In this document: positions 45,591-54,322 of the stretch, in pieces
Layout: each line of letters starts with the position of its first letter
How positions within the stretch are numbered: the stretch's first letter is position 1
Origin: Ensifer sp. WSM1721
Lineage (GTDB): Bacteria > Pseudomonadota > Alphaproteobacteria > Rhizobiales > Rhizobiaceae
NCBI RefSeq assembly: GCF_000513895.2
Contig: NZ_CP165783.1
Coordinates: forward strand, 744,001 to 808,000
Reading direction: 5' to 3'
Length of the DNA stretch: 64,000 nt
Notes under the pieces: model-generated
Database searches by the model: none
Seen by the model: the letters and a program-made list of their open reading frames with translations, nothing else
What the model was told of the DNA's origin: nothing
Translations under genes and position numbers: made by a program

Positions 45591-46529
45591 ATGCATCGCT
45601 ATAGGTTCGTCCTCACTCGACCTTTGCAGTTCCTGCCCGTCATCTTCGGGATCAGCGTCATCACCTTCATTCTCGTGCGGCTCATCCCCGGCGATCCGGC
45701 GCGCAACCTGCTCGGCGCCCGCGCCACGCCATCGGCCATCGCCAAGATCCGCGCCCAGTACGGCCTCGACGAGGCGATGTGGCAGCAATATTTCTATTTC
45801 GTGAAGAATCTCGGCAATGGCGAGATGGGCAAGTCGATCCTCTACAAGATCGATGTCCTGGAGCTCATCGCCACCCGTATCGAGCCGACCATCGCGCTCG
45901 TCCTGTCGAGCGTTTTCCTGTCGGTCCTCATCGCCGTACCCATGGCGGCGCTGGCCGCGCGCAATTCCGGCAAGGCGCCCGACCATGTGGTCCGCCTTGT
46001 TTCCACATTCGGCATCGGCTTTCCTCCCTTTTGGCTCGGCCTGATGCTGATGATCCTTTTCAGCGTCAAACTCGACCTGCTGCCGGTGTCCGGCTACGGG
46101 GAGACGTTCGGCGACAAGCTCGCCCATCTGGTCCTGCCGAGCCTGACGGTAGCTCTTTCCCTTTCCACGGTGCTGATCCGCAGCCTGCGCGCGGCAATGA
46201 TCGAGGCGCTGAAGTCAGACGTCGCGACCGCCGCCCGCGCGCGCGGCATGCCTGAGCGCATCGTCTTCTGGCGGCATGTCGTGCCGAATTCGCTGGTGCC
46301 GACCATCAACCTTCTGGCGGTCAATATCGGCTGGCTGATCGGCGGCACGGTCGTGGTCGAAAGCGTCTTTGCCCTGCCGGGCATGGGGCAGCTACTGGTG
46401 CGCGCCATCTTCTCGCGCGATTACATGGTCGTGCAGGGTGTCGCCATGGTGTTTGCCTGCGCCACGGTGCTCGTCAACTTCCTCGCCGACGTCGTCACCG
46501 TCGCCATCGATCCGAGGGTGAAACTATGA
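45591..46529 (+). CDS. Peptide ABC transporter permease (DppB-like)
   Basis: A 312-residue inner-membrane permease starting RFVLTRPLQFLPVIFGISVITF with RLIPGDPARNLLG, the hallmark N-terminus of DppB-family proteins. The coupling loop reads TAARARGMPERIVFWRHVVPNSLVP, and GMGQLLVRAIFSRDYMVVQG precedes the last helices. It begins 51 bp after the hydrolase and overlaps the next permease by 4 bp (ATGA), so the operon is tightly coupled. Confidence 0.91.
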   Translation: MHRYRFVLTRPLQFLPVIFGISVITFILVRLIPGDPARNLLGARATPSAIAKIRAQYGLDEAMWQQYFYFVKNLGNGEMGKSILYKIDVLELIATRIEPTIALVLSSVFLSVLIAVPMAALAARNSGKAPDHVVRLVSTFGIGFPPFWLGLMLMILFSVKLDLLPVSGYGETFGDKLAHLVLPSLTVALSLSTVLIRSLRAAMIEALKSDVATAARARGMPERIVFWRHVVPNSLVPTINLLAVNIGWLIGGTVVVESVFALPGMGQLLVRAIFSRDYMVVQGVAMVFACATVLVNFLADVVTVAIDPRVKL

Positions 46530-47377
46530 GCGCCGGCACGGTGTCCTCGTCGCCCGCCGGCTGGCGGTTGCGCTTCAGCCAACGGCTGCCCTTGGTCATC
46601 GGCGCGGGCATCCTGCTGTTTTTCCTGCTGCTGGCGATCGGCGCACCCGTCGTTGCGCCCTATGACCCGATCCTGCAGAACGGTGCAACCCGCCTGCAGC
46701 CGCCATCGCTCCTGCATCCGTTCGGCACCGACAACTTCGGCCGCGATCTCCTCTCACGCGTCATCTGGGGCACCCGCATAGACCTCCAGATCGCCCTGAT
46801 CGGCGTGGCCTTCCCCTTCGTGATAGGCACGATCGTCGGCACCGTCGCCGGCTTCTTCGGGGGCATCGTCGACGCGCTGTTCATGCGCCTCATCGACATC
46901 ATCCTCGCCTTTCCGTTCCTGGTGCTGATGCTGTCTATCATCGCCATTCTGGGTCCGGGCCTCAGCAGCTTCTACATCGCAATGGCGCTGGTCGGCTGGG
47001 TGTCATACGCCCGGTTGATCCGGGCACAGATCCTGGTCCTGAAGAACAGCGACTATGCCGTCGCGGCCATCAGCCTCGGTTTCGGCCGCTTCCGCATCAT
47101 GTTCCGGCACTTGCTACCCAATGCCATTGTCGGCTCAATCGTCTTCGCCATGTCGGATGCCGTCCTGGTACTGCTGAGCGGGGCCGCCGTCAGTTATCTC
47201 GGTCTCGGCGTGCAGCCGCCGGTCGCCGAATGGGGCGTCATGGTCGCGGAAGGCCAGAGCTTCATCACCACGGCCTGGTGGATCACGCTATTTCCCGGCC
47301 TGTCTATCGTCTGCCTTGCCTTCGGCTTCAGCATGCTCGGCGACGCGCTTGGCGAACTGCTCGGAGTGCACGAATGA
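46526..47377 (+). CDS. Peptide ABC transporter permease (DppC-like)
   Basis: A 283-residue permease with HPFGTDNFGRDLLSRVIWGTR after the first helix, which is the diagnostic DppC-family segment, and coupling loop DYAVAAISLGFGRFRIMFRHLLPN. Six helices are predicted. Overlaps at both ends (4 bp with the previous permease, 4 bp with the ATPase) show co-translation. It forms the channel with the DppB-like protein. Confidence 0.91.
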   Translation: MSAGTVSSSPAGWRLRFSQRLPLVIGAGILLFFLLLAIGAPVVAPYDPILQNGATRLQPPSLLHPFGTDNFGRDLLSRVIWGTRIDLQIALIGVAFPFVIGTIVGTVAGFFGGIVDALFMRLIDIILAFPFLVLMLSIIAILGPGLSSFYIAMALVGWVSYARLIRAQILVLKNSDYAVAAISLGFGRFRIMFRHLLPNAIVGSIVFAMSDAVLVLLSGAAVSYLGLGVQPPVAEWGVMVAEGQSFITTAWWITLFPGLSIVCLAFGFSMLGDALGELLGVHE

Positions 47378-49077
47378 GTGCCTCCGTCCTGTCGGTCCGC
47401 GACCTGACCGTAAAAGCGCATCTCCACAGAGAGACGCGCACCCTGCTGCAGGGCGTCTCACTCGACCTCGCCAAAGGCGAGATCCTCGGCCTCGTCGGCG
47501 AAAGCGGCTCGGGCAAGAGCCTGTTCTGCCGCTCACTCGTGCGCCTCCTGCCATCATCCTTGCTGAAGATCGAAGGCGGCACCATTCTCTTCGAAGAGCG
47601 CGACCTCACTGCCGTCACCGACGCCGAGATGCTCAAGGTGCGCGGCGCCGAGATTGGCATGATCTTCCAGAACCCGACCAGCCATCTCGACCCGGTCATG
47701 CGCATCGGCGACCAGATCGTAGAGGGAATCCGCTATCATCAGGGCATCAACGGCCGCGATGCGCGGGCGGCAGCGATCGAGATACTGGCGCAGATCGGGT
47801 TCCCCGATCCCGTCCGCCAGTACGACAGCTACCCGCACGAGCTGTCCGGCGGCATGCGTCAGCGGGCGATGATCGGCGTGGCGCTGTCCTGCAATCCGCA
47901 AATCCTCATAGCCGACGAACCGACCACCGCGCTCGACGTCACGATCCAGGCGCAGATCCTGAAGCTCTTGATGGACATCCGCGACAGGCGCGGCCTGTCG
48001 ATCATCCTCATCACCCATGACCTCGGCATCGTGGCGCAGACCTGCGACCGCATTGCCGTGATGCGCGGCGGCAGGCTGCTGGAACAGGGAGCGAAACGGA
48101 CGATCCTGTCCGCACCGCAGGACCCGTATACCGTTCGCCTCATCCACAGCCATCCATCCATGCCGGACGTGGCGCTCCCCGCCGCCAGTGCCCCTGCGCC
48201 CTCACATGCAGCGACAAGGCCGCTTCTGGAAATCGACGATTTGCATGTGCGCTACCCGGCAGGCGGCAGCCTTTTTAGGGGAAAGAACACCAGGACTATC
48301 GCCGCCGTCTCGGGCGTCAATCTGCAGATCATGCCCGGCGAAACGGTCGGCATAGTCGGCGAATCCGGCAGCGGCAAGAGTACGCTTGCCCGTGCTGTGC
48401 TGGGCCTGACGCCGATCTCCGCCGGTCATGTCAGCTTCGACGGTATCGATCTTTTTCAGCAGAGGAATGCGGGTCTCGCCAGGCTGCGGCGCGAGGCGGC
48501 CATGGTCTTTCAAGACCCGTTCAATGCGCTGAACCCGCGCCTGACCATCGGCCAGACCCTTGCTGAAGTGCTGAAAGTCCAGAAAAAGATCGCCAGAGCC
48601 GACATTCCGTTACGCGTCGACGAGCTGCTGGACCTTGTCGGATTGGAGCGCGAATTCGCCAACCGCAAACCGCGCAGCATGAGCGGCGGGCAGTGTCAGA
48701 GGGCTGGCATCGCCCGTGCGCTCGCCGTCGATCCCAGGCTGATTATCGCCGACGAATGCGTCGCGGCACTCGATGTCACGATCCAGGCGCAGATCATCGA
48801 TCTTTTCCGCAAGCTAGCCCGCGACCTTGACCTGACCTTGATCTTCATCGCCCATGACCTGGCGATCGTGCGCAACCTGTGCGAACGCACCGTAGTGATG
48901 TATCGCGGAGAGATCGTCGAGGATGGTCGCTCCGAGGACGTCTTCTCCCGGCCGAAACATCCCTACACCGCCGCATTGATCGCAGCGATCCCCGACATTG
49001 ATCCCGACAGGCCATTGCTCGGCCATACCTATGCCGCGCCTCTCGAACCGATCCATTCCGTCAAACGCATGCCATAA
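47374..49077 (+). CDS. Peptide ABC transporter ATP-binding protein (fused DppD-DppF)
   Basis: A 567-residue double ATPase. Half one: Walker [11 protein letters not shown], signature LSGGMRQRAMIG, Walker [13 protein letters not shown]. Half two: [37 protein letters not shown], where Pro after DE is replaced by Cys, a mild departure. Each half ends in the oligopeptide-type C-terminal motif. It overlaps the permease gene (ATGA) and is followed 18 bp later by the binding-protein gene. Confidence 0.9.
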   Translation: MSASVLSVRDLTVKAHLHRETRTLLQGVSLDLAKGEILGLVGESGSGKSLFCRSLVRLLPSSLLKIEGGTILFEERDLTAVTDAEMLKVRGAEIGMIFQNPTSHLDPVMRIGDQIVEGIRYHQGINGRDARAAAIEILAQIGFPDPVRQYDSYPHELSGGMRQRAMIGVALSCNPQILIADEPTTALDVTIQAQILKLLMDIRDRRGLSIILITHDLGIVAQTCDRIAVMRGGRLLEQGAKRTILSAPQDPYTVRLIHSHPSMPDVALPAASAPAPSHAATRPLLEIDDLHVRYPAGGSLFRGKNTRTIAAVSGVNLQIMPGETVGIVGESGSGKSTLARAVLGLTPISAGHVSFDGIDLFQQRNAGLARLRREAAMVFQDPFNALNPRLTIGQTLAEVLKVQKKIARADIPLRVDELLDLVGLEREFANRKPRSMSGGQCQRAGIARALAVDPRLIIADECVAALDVTIQAQIIDLFRKLARDLDLTLIFIAHDLAIVRNLCERTVVMYRGEIVEDGRSEDVFSRPKHPYTAALIAAIPDIDPDRPLLGHTYAAPLEPIHSVKRMP

Positions 49078-49095
49078 TTACGAAGGGAACGAACC

Positions 49096-50610
49096 ATGAC
49101 CAAAAGATGGAACAACATCGGCCGCGCCGCTTTTGCAGCCGCCCTCATGCTCAGTGCCAGTTATGCCGAAGCGGCCGGCATCCTCACCATCGGCCGCCGC
49201 GAGGATTCGACGACATTCGATCCGATCAAGTCGGCCCAGAACGTCGACAACTGGGTGTTTTCCAACGTCTTCGACGTGCTTGTCCGCGTTGACAAGACTG
49301 GCACCAAGCTGGAGCCCGGCCTCGCCGAAAGCTGGACCGTTTCCGATGGCGGCCTGACCTACACTTTCAAGATCCGTGACGCGAAGTTCTCTGACGGCTC
49401 GCCGATCACTGCCGAAGATGCCGCCTTCAGCCTGCTGCGCATCCGCGACCACGAAGGCTCTCTCTGGAGCGACAGCTATAAGATCGTCGAAACCGCCGAG
49501 GCGGCCGATCCGAAGACGCTGGTCGTCAAGCTGAAGACGCCCTCCGCACCGTTCCTGTCGACGCTTGCCCTTCCGAACGTCTCGGTGCTTTCCAAGACGG
49601 CCGTCGAGGCTGGCGAGGACGCCTTCGCCGAACTGCCAACGGCATCATCCGGCGCGTTCACTGTCAAGGAGTGGCGGCGCGGCGACCGGGTAATCCTCGA
49701 AAAGAATCCGAACTTCTGGCAGGCCGACCGTGTGAAACTAGACGGCGTCGAGTGGATTTCGGTTCCGGACGACAACACTCGCATGCTGAACGTCCAGGCC
49801 GGCCAACTCGACGCAGCGATCTTCGTTCCTTTCTCGCGCGTCGAGGAATTGAAGAAGGACCCGAACCTCACGGTTCACATTGACACCTCGACCCGCGAGG
49901 ACCATCTGCTCATCAACCATGAGCACGGCATGCTTGCCAAGAAGGAAGTGCGCCAGGCACTGGACATGGCGATAGACAAGAAAGCGATCGTCGACACGGT
50001 CACGTTCGGCATCGGCACGGTCGCAAATTCCTACATTCCAAAGGGCTCGCTCTATCACTACGACGCCAATTACCAGTATCCTTACGATCCTGAGAAGGCC
50101 AAGGCGATGCTGGCCGGGGCCGGAGCATCGGACCTGACGCTCAACTACATCGTAAACGCCGGCAACGAGGTCGACGAGCAGATCGCGGTGCAGCTGCAGC
50201 AGCAGTTTGCCAAGGCGGGCGTCACGGTCAATCTGCAGAAGGTCGACCCGAGTCAAAGCTGGGACATGCTGGTCGCCGGCGACTACGATATTTCGGTCAT
50301 GTACTGGACGAACGACATCCTCGATCCAGACCAGAAGACCACCTTCGTGCTCGGCCACGACACCAATATGAACTACATGACCCGCTACAACAGCGACAAG
50401 GTGAAGCAACTTGTCGCCGCGGCGCGTCTGGAGCTCGATCCGGCGAAGCGTGAGGCCATGTACGTCGATATCCAGAAGACGGCGAAGGACGATGTCCACT
50501 GGGTCGACCTCTACTACAGCCCCTACCTGAACGTTTCGCGCAAGAACATCGAGAACTTCTACCAGAATCCGCTTGGCCGGTTCTTCCTGGAAGACACGGT
50601 AAAGAACTGA
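49096..50610 (+). CDS. Periplasmic peptide-binding protein (DppA-like, family 5)
   Basis: A 504-residue solute-binding protein with a signal peptide ending near SYAEAAG. Family-5 motifs are TTFDPIKSAQNVD, LAESWTVSDGGLTYTFKIRDAKFSDG and VRQALDMAIDKKAIV. It is the last gene of the LuxR-linked transporter operon, an unusual place because binding proteins usually come first. In PipR-type systems the equivalent importer is needed to take up the plant signal, so this protein may capture an ethanolamine derivative or short peptides. Ligand identity is inference. Confidence 0.9.
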   Translation: MTKRWNNIGRAAFAAALMLSASYAEAAGILTIGRREDSTTFDPIKSAQNVDNWVFSNVFDVLVRVDKTGTKLEPGLAESWTVSDGGLTYTFKIRDAKFSDGSPITAEDAAFSLLRIRDHEGSLWSDSYKIVETAEAADPKTLVVKLKTPSAPFLSTLALPNVSVLSKTAVEAGEDAFAELPTASSGAFTVKEWRRGDRVILEKNPNFWQADRVKLDGVEWISVPDDNTRMLNVQAGQLDAAIFVPFSRVEELKKDPNLTVHIDTSTREDHLLINHEHGMLAKKEVRQALDMAIDKKAIVDTVTFGIGTVANSYIPKGSLYHYDANYQYPYDPEKAKAMLAGAGASDLTLNYIVNAGNEVDEQIAVQLQQQFAKAGVTVNLQKVDPSQSWDMLVAGDYDISVMYWTNDILDPDQKTTFVLGHDTNMNYMTRYNSDKVKQLVAAARLELDPAKREAMYVDIQKTAKDDVHWVDLYYSPYLNVSRKNIENFYQNPLGRFFLEDTVKN

Positions 50611-50620
50611 CGATTGGACC

Positions 50621-50662
50621 GCCATGGACGATTACAGGCTGCGAACCGGTATCGTCCATGGC
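50621..50662. terminator. Perfect 12-bp inverted repeat after peptide operon
   Basis: GCCATGGACGAT (50621-50632) and ATCGTCCATGGC (50651-50662) form a perfect 12-bp stem around an 18-nt spacer. It begins 10 bp after the binding-protein stop. There is no T tract, so it may be a Rho-independent-like stabilising hairpin, or a protein-binding dyad. Confidence 0.45.
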
Positions 50663-50808
50663 ACATCAGAAACCCCGGCAAACGTTAACGCAGTCTGACG
50701 GCGACCCTCGGGGCGCCGTTCTTTCATTCAATCCCGATCCCGAACTTAAGCGGTCTGCGCCTCGATCTGCTTCGGCTGCGAAGCCACCGAGGTGATCACA
50801 TCTTCCGA

Positions 50809-51836
50809 TTAACTGCCAAGCGACACCGCCGAAATATCCGACCAGCCTCCCCAGCGCAGCACCGCCGTGTCGATCGGCGCGTCCCACAAGGAAAGCTCCC
50901 GTTCATCGAGGCGAGCAACGGTGATTGAGAGGCCCGCCATGTCCAGGGAGGTGACATAGGTTCCGACCAGCGACCGGGCAACTATGACACCCAGGCTCTG
51001 GAGCCGCGCTCGGGCGGAATTGTAGGCGAGATAGAGTTCCGACACAGGGGTGCCACCGAATCCATTGATGAGAGGAGCAGCTTATCGCCCCGGTCCCGTG
51101 CCAGATCGCTCAAGATAGCCTCGAGCATCGTTTCAACGATTTCTTCGGCGGCCGCGAATTTGACCCGTGCACGGCCCGGCTCTCCGTGAATTCCGACGCC
51201 CATCTCCATCTCGTCTTCGTTGAGCACGAAGGTTTTCCGCTCCGTGTCAGGTACGGCCACACCGCTGAGCGCCACGCCCATGGTGCGGATGCGGCCGTTG
51301 AGGTCCTCGCCGAGTGCGCTGAGCTCGTCGAGCCGCCAGCCGGCCTCCGCCGCCGCTCCGAGCAGCTTCTCGACCACGAGCGTTCCCGCAACGCCTCTCC
51401 TGCCTTGGCTGCGCTTCGACCCGCCGGGATTGACATCGTCGCGCACGATAACGGTGGCGATCCGGTGCTCGGCCGCAGCGAGTTCGGCCGCCATCTCGAA
51501 ATTCATGACGTCGCCGTCATAATTCTTGACGATGAGCAGGCATCCCTCCCCGACGTCGGTCTCCCGGATCGCGGCAATGATCTGGTCCGGCGTCGGAGAG
51601 GTGAAGACATGTCCGGTGCACGCGGCGTCCAGCATACCTCTCCCGACAAAGCCGACATGCATCGGCTCGTGCCCCGAACCGCCGCCCGAAATGAGCGCGA
51701 CCTTGCCCGGCCGAAGGCTCCGCCGGCGAATGAACTTCCTGTCGGCTCCGAAGCTCACCATGTGTTCATGGGCTGCTACGAAGCCGGCGAGGCTTTCAGC
51801 CACCAGCGTCTCGGGTCGGTTCATGAACTTCTTCAT
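50809..51836 (-). pseudogene. dhaK: dhaK, PTS-type dihydroxyacetone kinase subunit, frameshifted
   Basis: The first part (51836 to about 51070) reads as DhaK: VALISGGGSGHEPMHVGFVG, VKNYDGDVMNFEMA, the covalent-substrate histidine in GVGIHGEPG, then DKLLL. There the frame shifts, and the C-terminal part continues in another frame (GFGGTPVSELYLAYN to AVSLGS, stop at 50809). The minus-strand run CTGCTCCTCTCATCAATGG has two extra bases (TC); removing them restores LLLINGFGGTPV. The repaired protein would be 341 residues, a normal DhaK length. It is the last gene of a PTS-type dha operon. A sequencing error in the CT repeat is possible. If real, the PEP route lacks its substrate-binding subunit. 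Confidence 0.82.
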
Positions 51837-51972
51837 CGTGCATCCCCCACGACGCCGTGCTCTCCTGCCCGCAAAACGCCGCAACGCATAGAGTCTCGGC
51901 ATCGGTGGCCTTGATCGAACTCGAACATAGAGAGCCTGGGCGCAGCGATGTACTGAAACACATCACGACCCT

Positions 51973-52383
51973 CTAATCCATCGTTCCGACCAGTTTCGCC
52001 ATGTTCCGTACGAGTTCCTCGATCGCTTCGTCGAATAGGCGGTTCTTCTTTTCATCGCCGAGATCGGGAACGATCAACGAGAGCTGCCGCAGCTTCTCCG
52101 CGCTCCCGAAATCCGGCAGCTTGCCGGGGTGCGCGGATTGATAGGCCTGAAGAAAGCGCTCCTGCTCACCGGGGCTGAAGTGGCAGACGCGAAAGATCGT
52201 CGCCAGATGCCGCGCCGGCAGCGGAGTCGAATAGGCCGGACTCGTCACCTGTGTGACGAAGCTGCGATGCTTGCCGAGCGCCGCGGCGAGCCTCTGACGG
52301 GTGCCCGACGGCCGATTGTCGATGATCTGCGCCAGGATCGTCTTGTAGGCGATGATCGCGTCTTCAACCGTCTCGCGCGACAT
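51973..52383 (-). CDS. Small conserved protein of dha operon, helix-turn-helix-like
   Basis: A 136-residue soluble alpha-helical protein. Its ATG immediately follows the Enzyme I stop (TGAATG), so it is translationally coupled to the phosphotransferase genes. The segment GTRQRLAAALGKHRSFVTQVTS looks like the first two helices of an XRE-type DNA-binding domain. FSPGEQERFLQAYQ and EEKKNRLFDEAIEELVRN-like helices follow. I do not recognise a named function. It could be a regulator of the dha operon or a binding partner that senses phosphorylation of HPr or EIIA. Confidence 0.6.
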   Translation of the reverse strand: MSRETVEDAIIAYKTILAQIIDNRPSGTRQRLAAALGKHRSFVTQVTSPAYSTPLPARHLATIFRVCHFSPGEQERFLQAYQSAHPGKLPDFGSAEKLRQLSLIVPDLGDEKKNRLFDEAIEELVRNMAKLVGTMD

Positions 52384-53994
52384 TCATTTCATCTCCGCCG
52401 CGGCCCGGCCATCAGATCGCAAGCCGCCGATTGTGGATCCTATGTCCCTCACGCGATTGGCCGCCACCGAGAAGTGGCGAAGGCCCGCAGCCATGAGCGC
52501 CGGTATATGCCGGGGTTCGGAGGCCATCTCGCCGCAGATTCCGATCGGTCTGTTCATAGCTTCGGCAAGCGCCACACCCTGCGCTATTACCCTGCAAACC
52601 GCCGGCGTGGCGGCGTCGTAAAGTGCGGCGACGCTTTGGTCGTCTCTTGCGGCAGCCGCAAGATATTGCGCCAGATCGTTTGTCCCGAAAGAAAAGAAGT
52701 TCGACCGCGAAAATCGGTCGAGCATCAGCGCCGCCGCCGGGACCTCCACCATCATGCCGATCTCCGGCATGCGAGTTTGCAACCCCCTCTTGCCAAGCGC
52801 GGTAGACTCCTCTTCGAAGATCGCCCGCATCGCATCGAGTTCCTCCGGGACCGTCACCATCGGCAAGAGGACGCCGAGATTGCCATGTACGGCGGCGCGC
52901 AGCAGCGCGCGCGCTTGGGCGCGGGCAAGCTCCGGCCGCGCCAGGAGCAACCGGATGCCCTTGAGGCCCATGAAGGATTCGCTCCTCATGGCGCCGAGGC
53001 CCGGCAATGTCTTGTCGCCGCCGAGATCGAGCATGCGCACGATCGCCGGAGATTCGCCGGCCCAATCCAATGCATGCCGATAGATGTCGTAGTGCTTTTC
53101 CTCATCGACGGCATCCGCGGGCGACGTCACCAGAAATTCGGTCCGCATCAGACCGATGCCCGCGAAGGAGGCTGGATCAATGGCCTCGAGCTCGCGCGGA
53201 TCATTGATGATGGCAGACAGCCGGATCGCAACGCCGTCGGCGGTTTCGATCGTTCCGCCGGCGCGCGAGGCGGTCGGCCTTGCTGCAGGCTTCCTCGATT
53301 TCGCCTCGCGAACATGCCCATCGTCGGGCGCGATAACGGCTCGGCCGCCATTCGCATCTACAAGAACGCGCGCGCCGGGTGCGATTTCGAACCGTCCCGT
53401 CGCCACCAGCATGGGTACCGAACGGCTGCGAGCGAGCATTGCCACATGGCTGGAGACGCTGCCTTCGAAGAGGACGATGCCGCCACCGGCCGTCCAGTCA
53501 TGCGCGAGGAAGAGGCTGGGCTCGAGGTCCTTGCCGACAAAGACCGAACCGGGCGCAAAATCTTCCAGAGGGCGGCCCGTGAGCGCGCTGAGGACGCGAT
53601 TGCGGATGTCGACGATGTCGACCGCGCGGGCGCGGAGCTGCTCATCGGGCGCCTCCTCGATGCCGGCGATATAGTCGTCGAGCGCGCCGAGCCAGGCGAG
53701 TGCGGCGCCATCCCCGGCCGCGATCCGTTCCTCGGCCATTTCGACGAGAGCCGGATCGAGCAGCATCTCGATCTGGAAGTCGAGAATGCCGGCGCTCTCC
53801 TCGTCCGACCGATACGCGAGAGCATCGAGCTCCGCGACGGCGGTGGCGACCGCCCGTCGCAGCCGGTCGCCTTCCGCGACCACGGTGTCGCCGGGCGCGA
53901 GCGCCTCCGCCGTAAATTCGGCGGCGAGATGGACGGGCCCGACCCCCACACCCGGAGAGGCGGATATCCCGGAGATTTCAAGCGCTTCGGCCAT
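52384..53994 (-). CDS. PTS Enzyme I (phosphoenolpyruvate-protein phosphotransferase) for dihydroxyacetone kinase
   Basis: A 536-residue full-length Enzyme I. The phosphohistidine lies in GSVSSHVAMLARS. The PEP-binding barrel has GIGLMRTEFL, RMLDLGGDK, LKGIRLLL, MMVEVPAAALM, FFSFGTNDLAQY and the C-terminal catalytic Cys in IGICGEMASEP. It starts at ATG 53994 (or 54009), overlapping the HPr gene. It passes phosphate from PEP to the HPr protein encoded upstream. In E. coli these activities are partly fused in DhaM; here they are separate genes and Enzyme I keeps its PEP domain, so the operon carries its own phosphate entry point. Confidence 0.88.
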   Translation of the reverse strand: MAEALEISGISASPGVGVGPVHLAAEFTAEALAPGDTVVAEGDRLRRAVATAVAELDALAYRSDEESAGILDFQIEMLLDPALVEMAEERIAAGDGAALAWLGALDDYIAGIEEAPDEQLRARAVDIVDIRNRVLSALTGRPLEDFAPGSVFVGKDLEPSLFLAHDWTAGGGIVLFEGSVSSHVAMLARSRSVPMLVATGRFEIAPGARVLVDANGGRAVIAPDDGHVREAKSRKPAARPTASRAGGTIETADGVAIRLSAIINDPRELEAIDPASFAGIGLMRTEFLVTSPADAVDEEKHYDIYRHALDWAGESPAIVRMLDLGGDKTLPGLGAMRSESFMGLKGIRLLLARPELARAQARALLRAAVHGNLGVLLPMVTVPEELDAMRAIFEEESTALGKRGLQTRMPEIGMMVEVPAAALMLDRFSRSNFFSFGTNDLAQYLAAAARDDQSVAALYDAATPAVCRVIAQGVALAEAMNRPIGICGEMASEPRHIPALMAAGLRHFSVAANRVRDIGSTIGGLRSDGRAAAEMK

Positions 53995-54322
53995 GCTTCT
54001 TTTCTTCATCGAAATCGCGCTTGACGAGCGCCTTGAGCGCATGGATCGCTTCCGCGGCGCGTAAGCCTCGGGCTCGGATTTTCAGGATCGAACCCCTCCG
54101 AATCCTCGCCCCCATGATCTTGACGATGCTCTTGCCGTTCAGCCAGACGTTGCTGTCGTTGACCTCGATCTCGACGGTGCAGGGAAACGATTTCGCGAGC
54201 CGCGTGAAAACGACCGACGGGCGAGCATGCAGCCCGAAGCCGTGCGTCACCTCGATCTCCGCCTGACAGTAACCCTGCGTGTCCACTGCCTCGGGCGCTT
54301 CCCGTCGCGGCCTGTTGTCCAT
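53978..54322 (-). CDS. HPr-family phosphocarrier protein
   Basis: A 114-residue protein whose residues about 25-110 form an HPr domain. The active-site histidine lies in THGFGLHARPSVVF, and the regulatory-Ser-region equivalent is NGKSIVKIMGA. An N-terminal extension of about 20 charged residues is unusual. The ATG at 54322 overlaps the stop of the EIIA gene (TGATG). It relays phosphate from Enzyme I to the DhaM-type EIIA. Confidence 0.88.
   Translation of the reverse strand: MDNRPRREAPEAVDTQGYCQAEIEVTHGFGLHARPSVVFTRLAKSFPCTVEIEVNDSNVWLNGKSIVKIMGARIRRGSILKIRARGLRAAEAIHALKALVKRDFDEEKKHGRSA

Noticed and set aside
44769..46127. 452-codon minus-strand frame opposite the hydrolase and permease
   Set aside because: It crosses two well-supported plus-strand genes and has the His/Asp/Arg-rich composition of an antisense frame.
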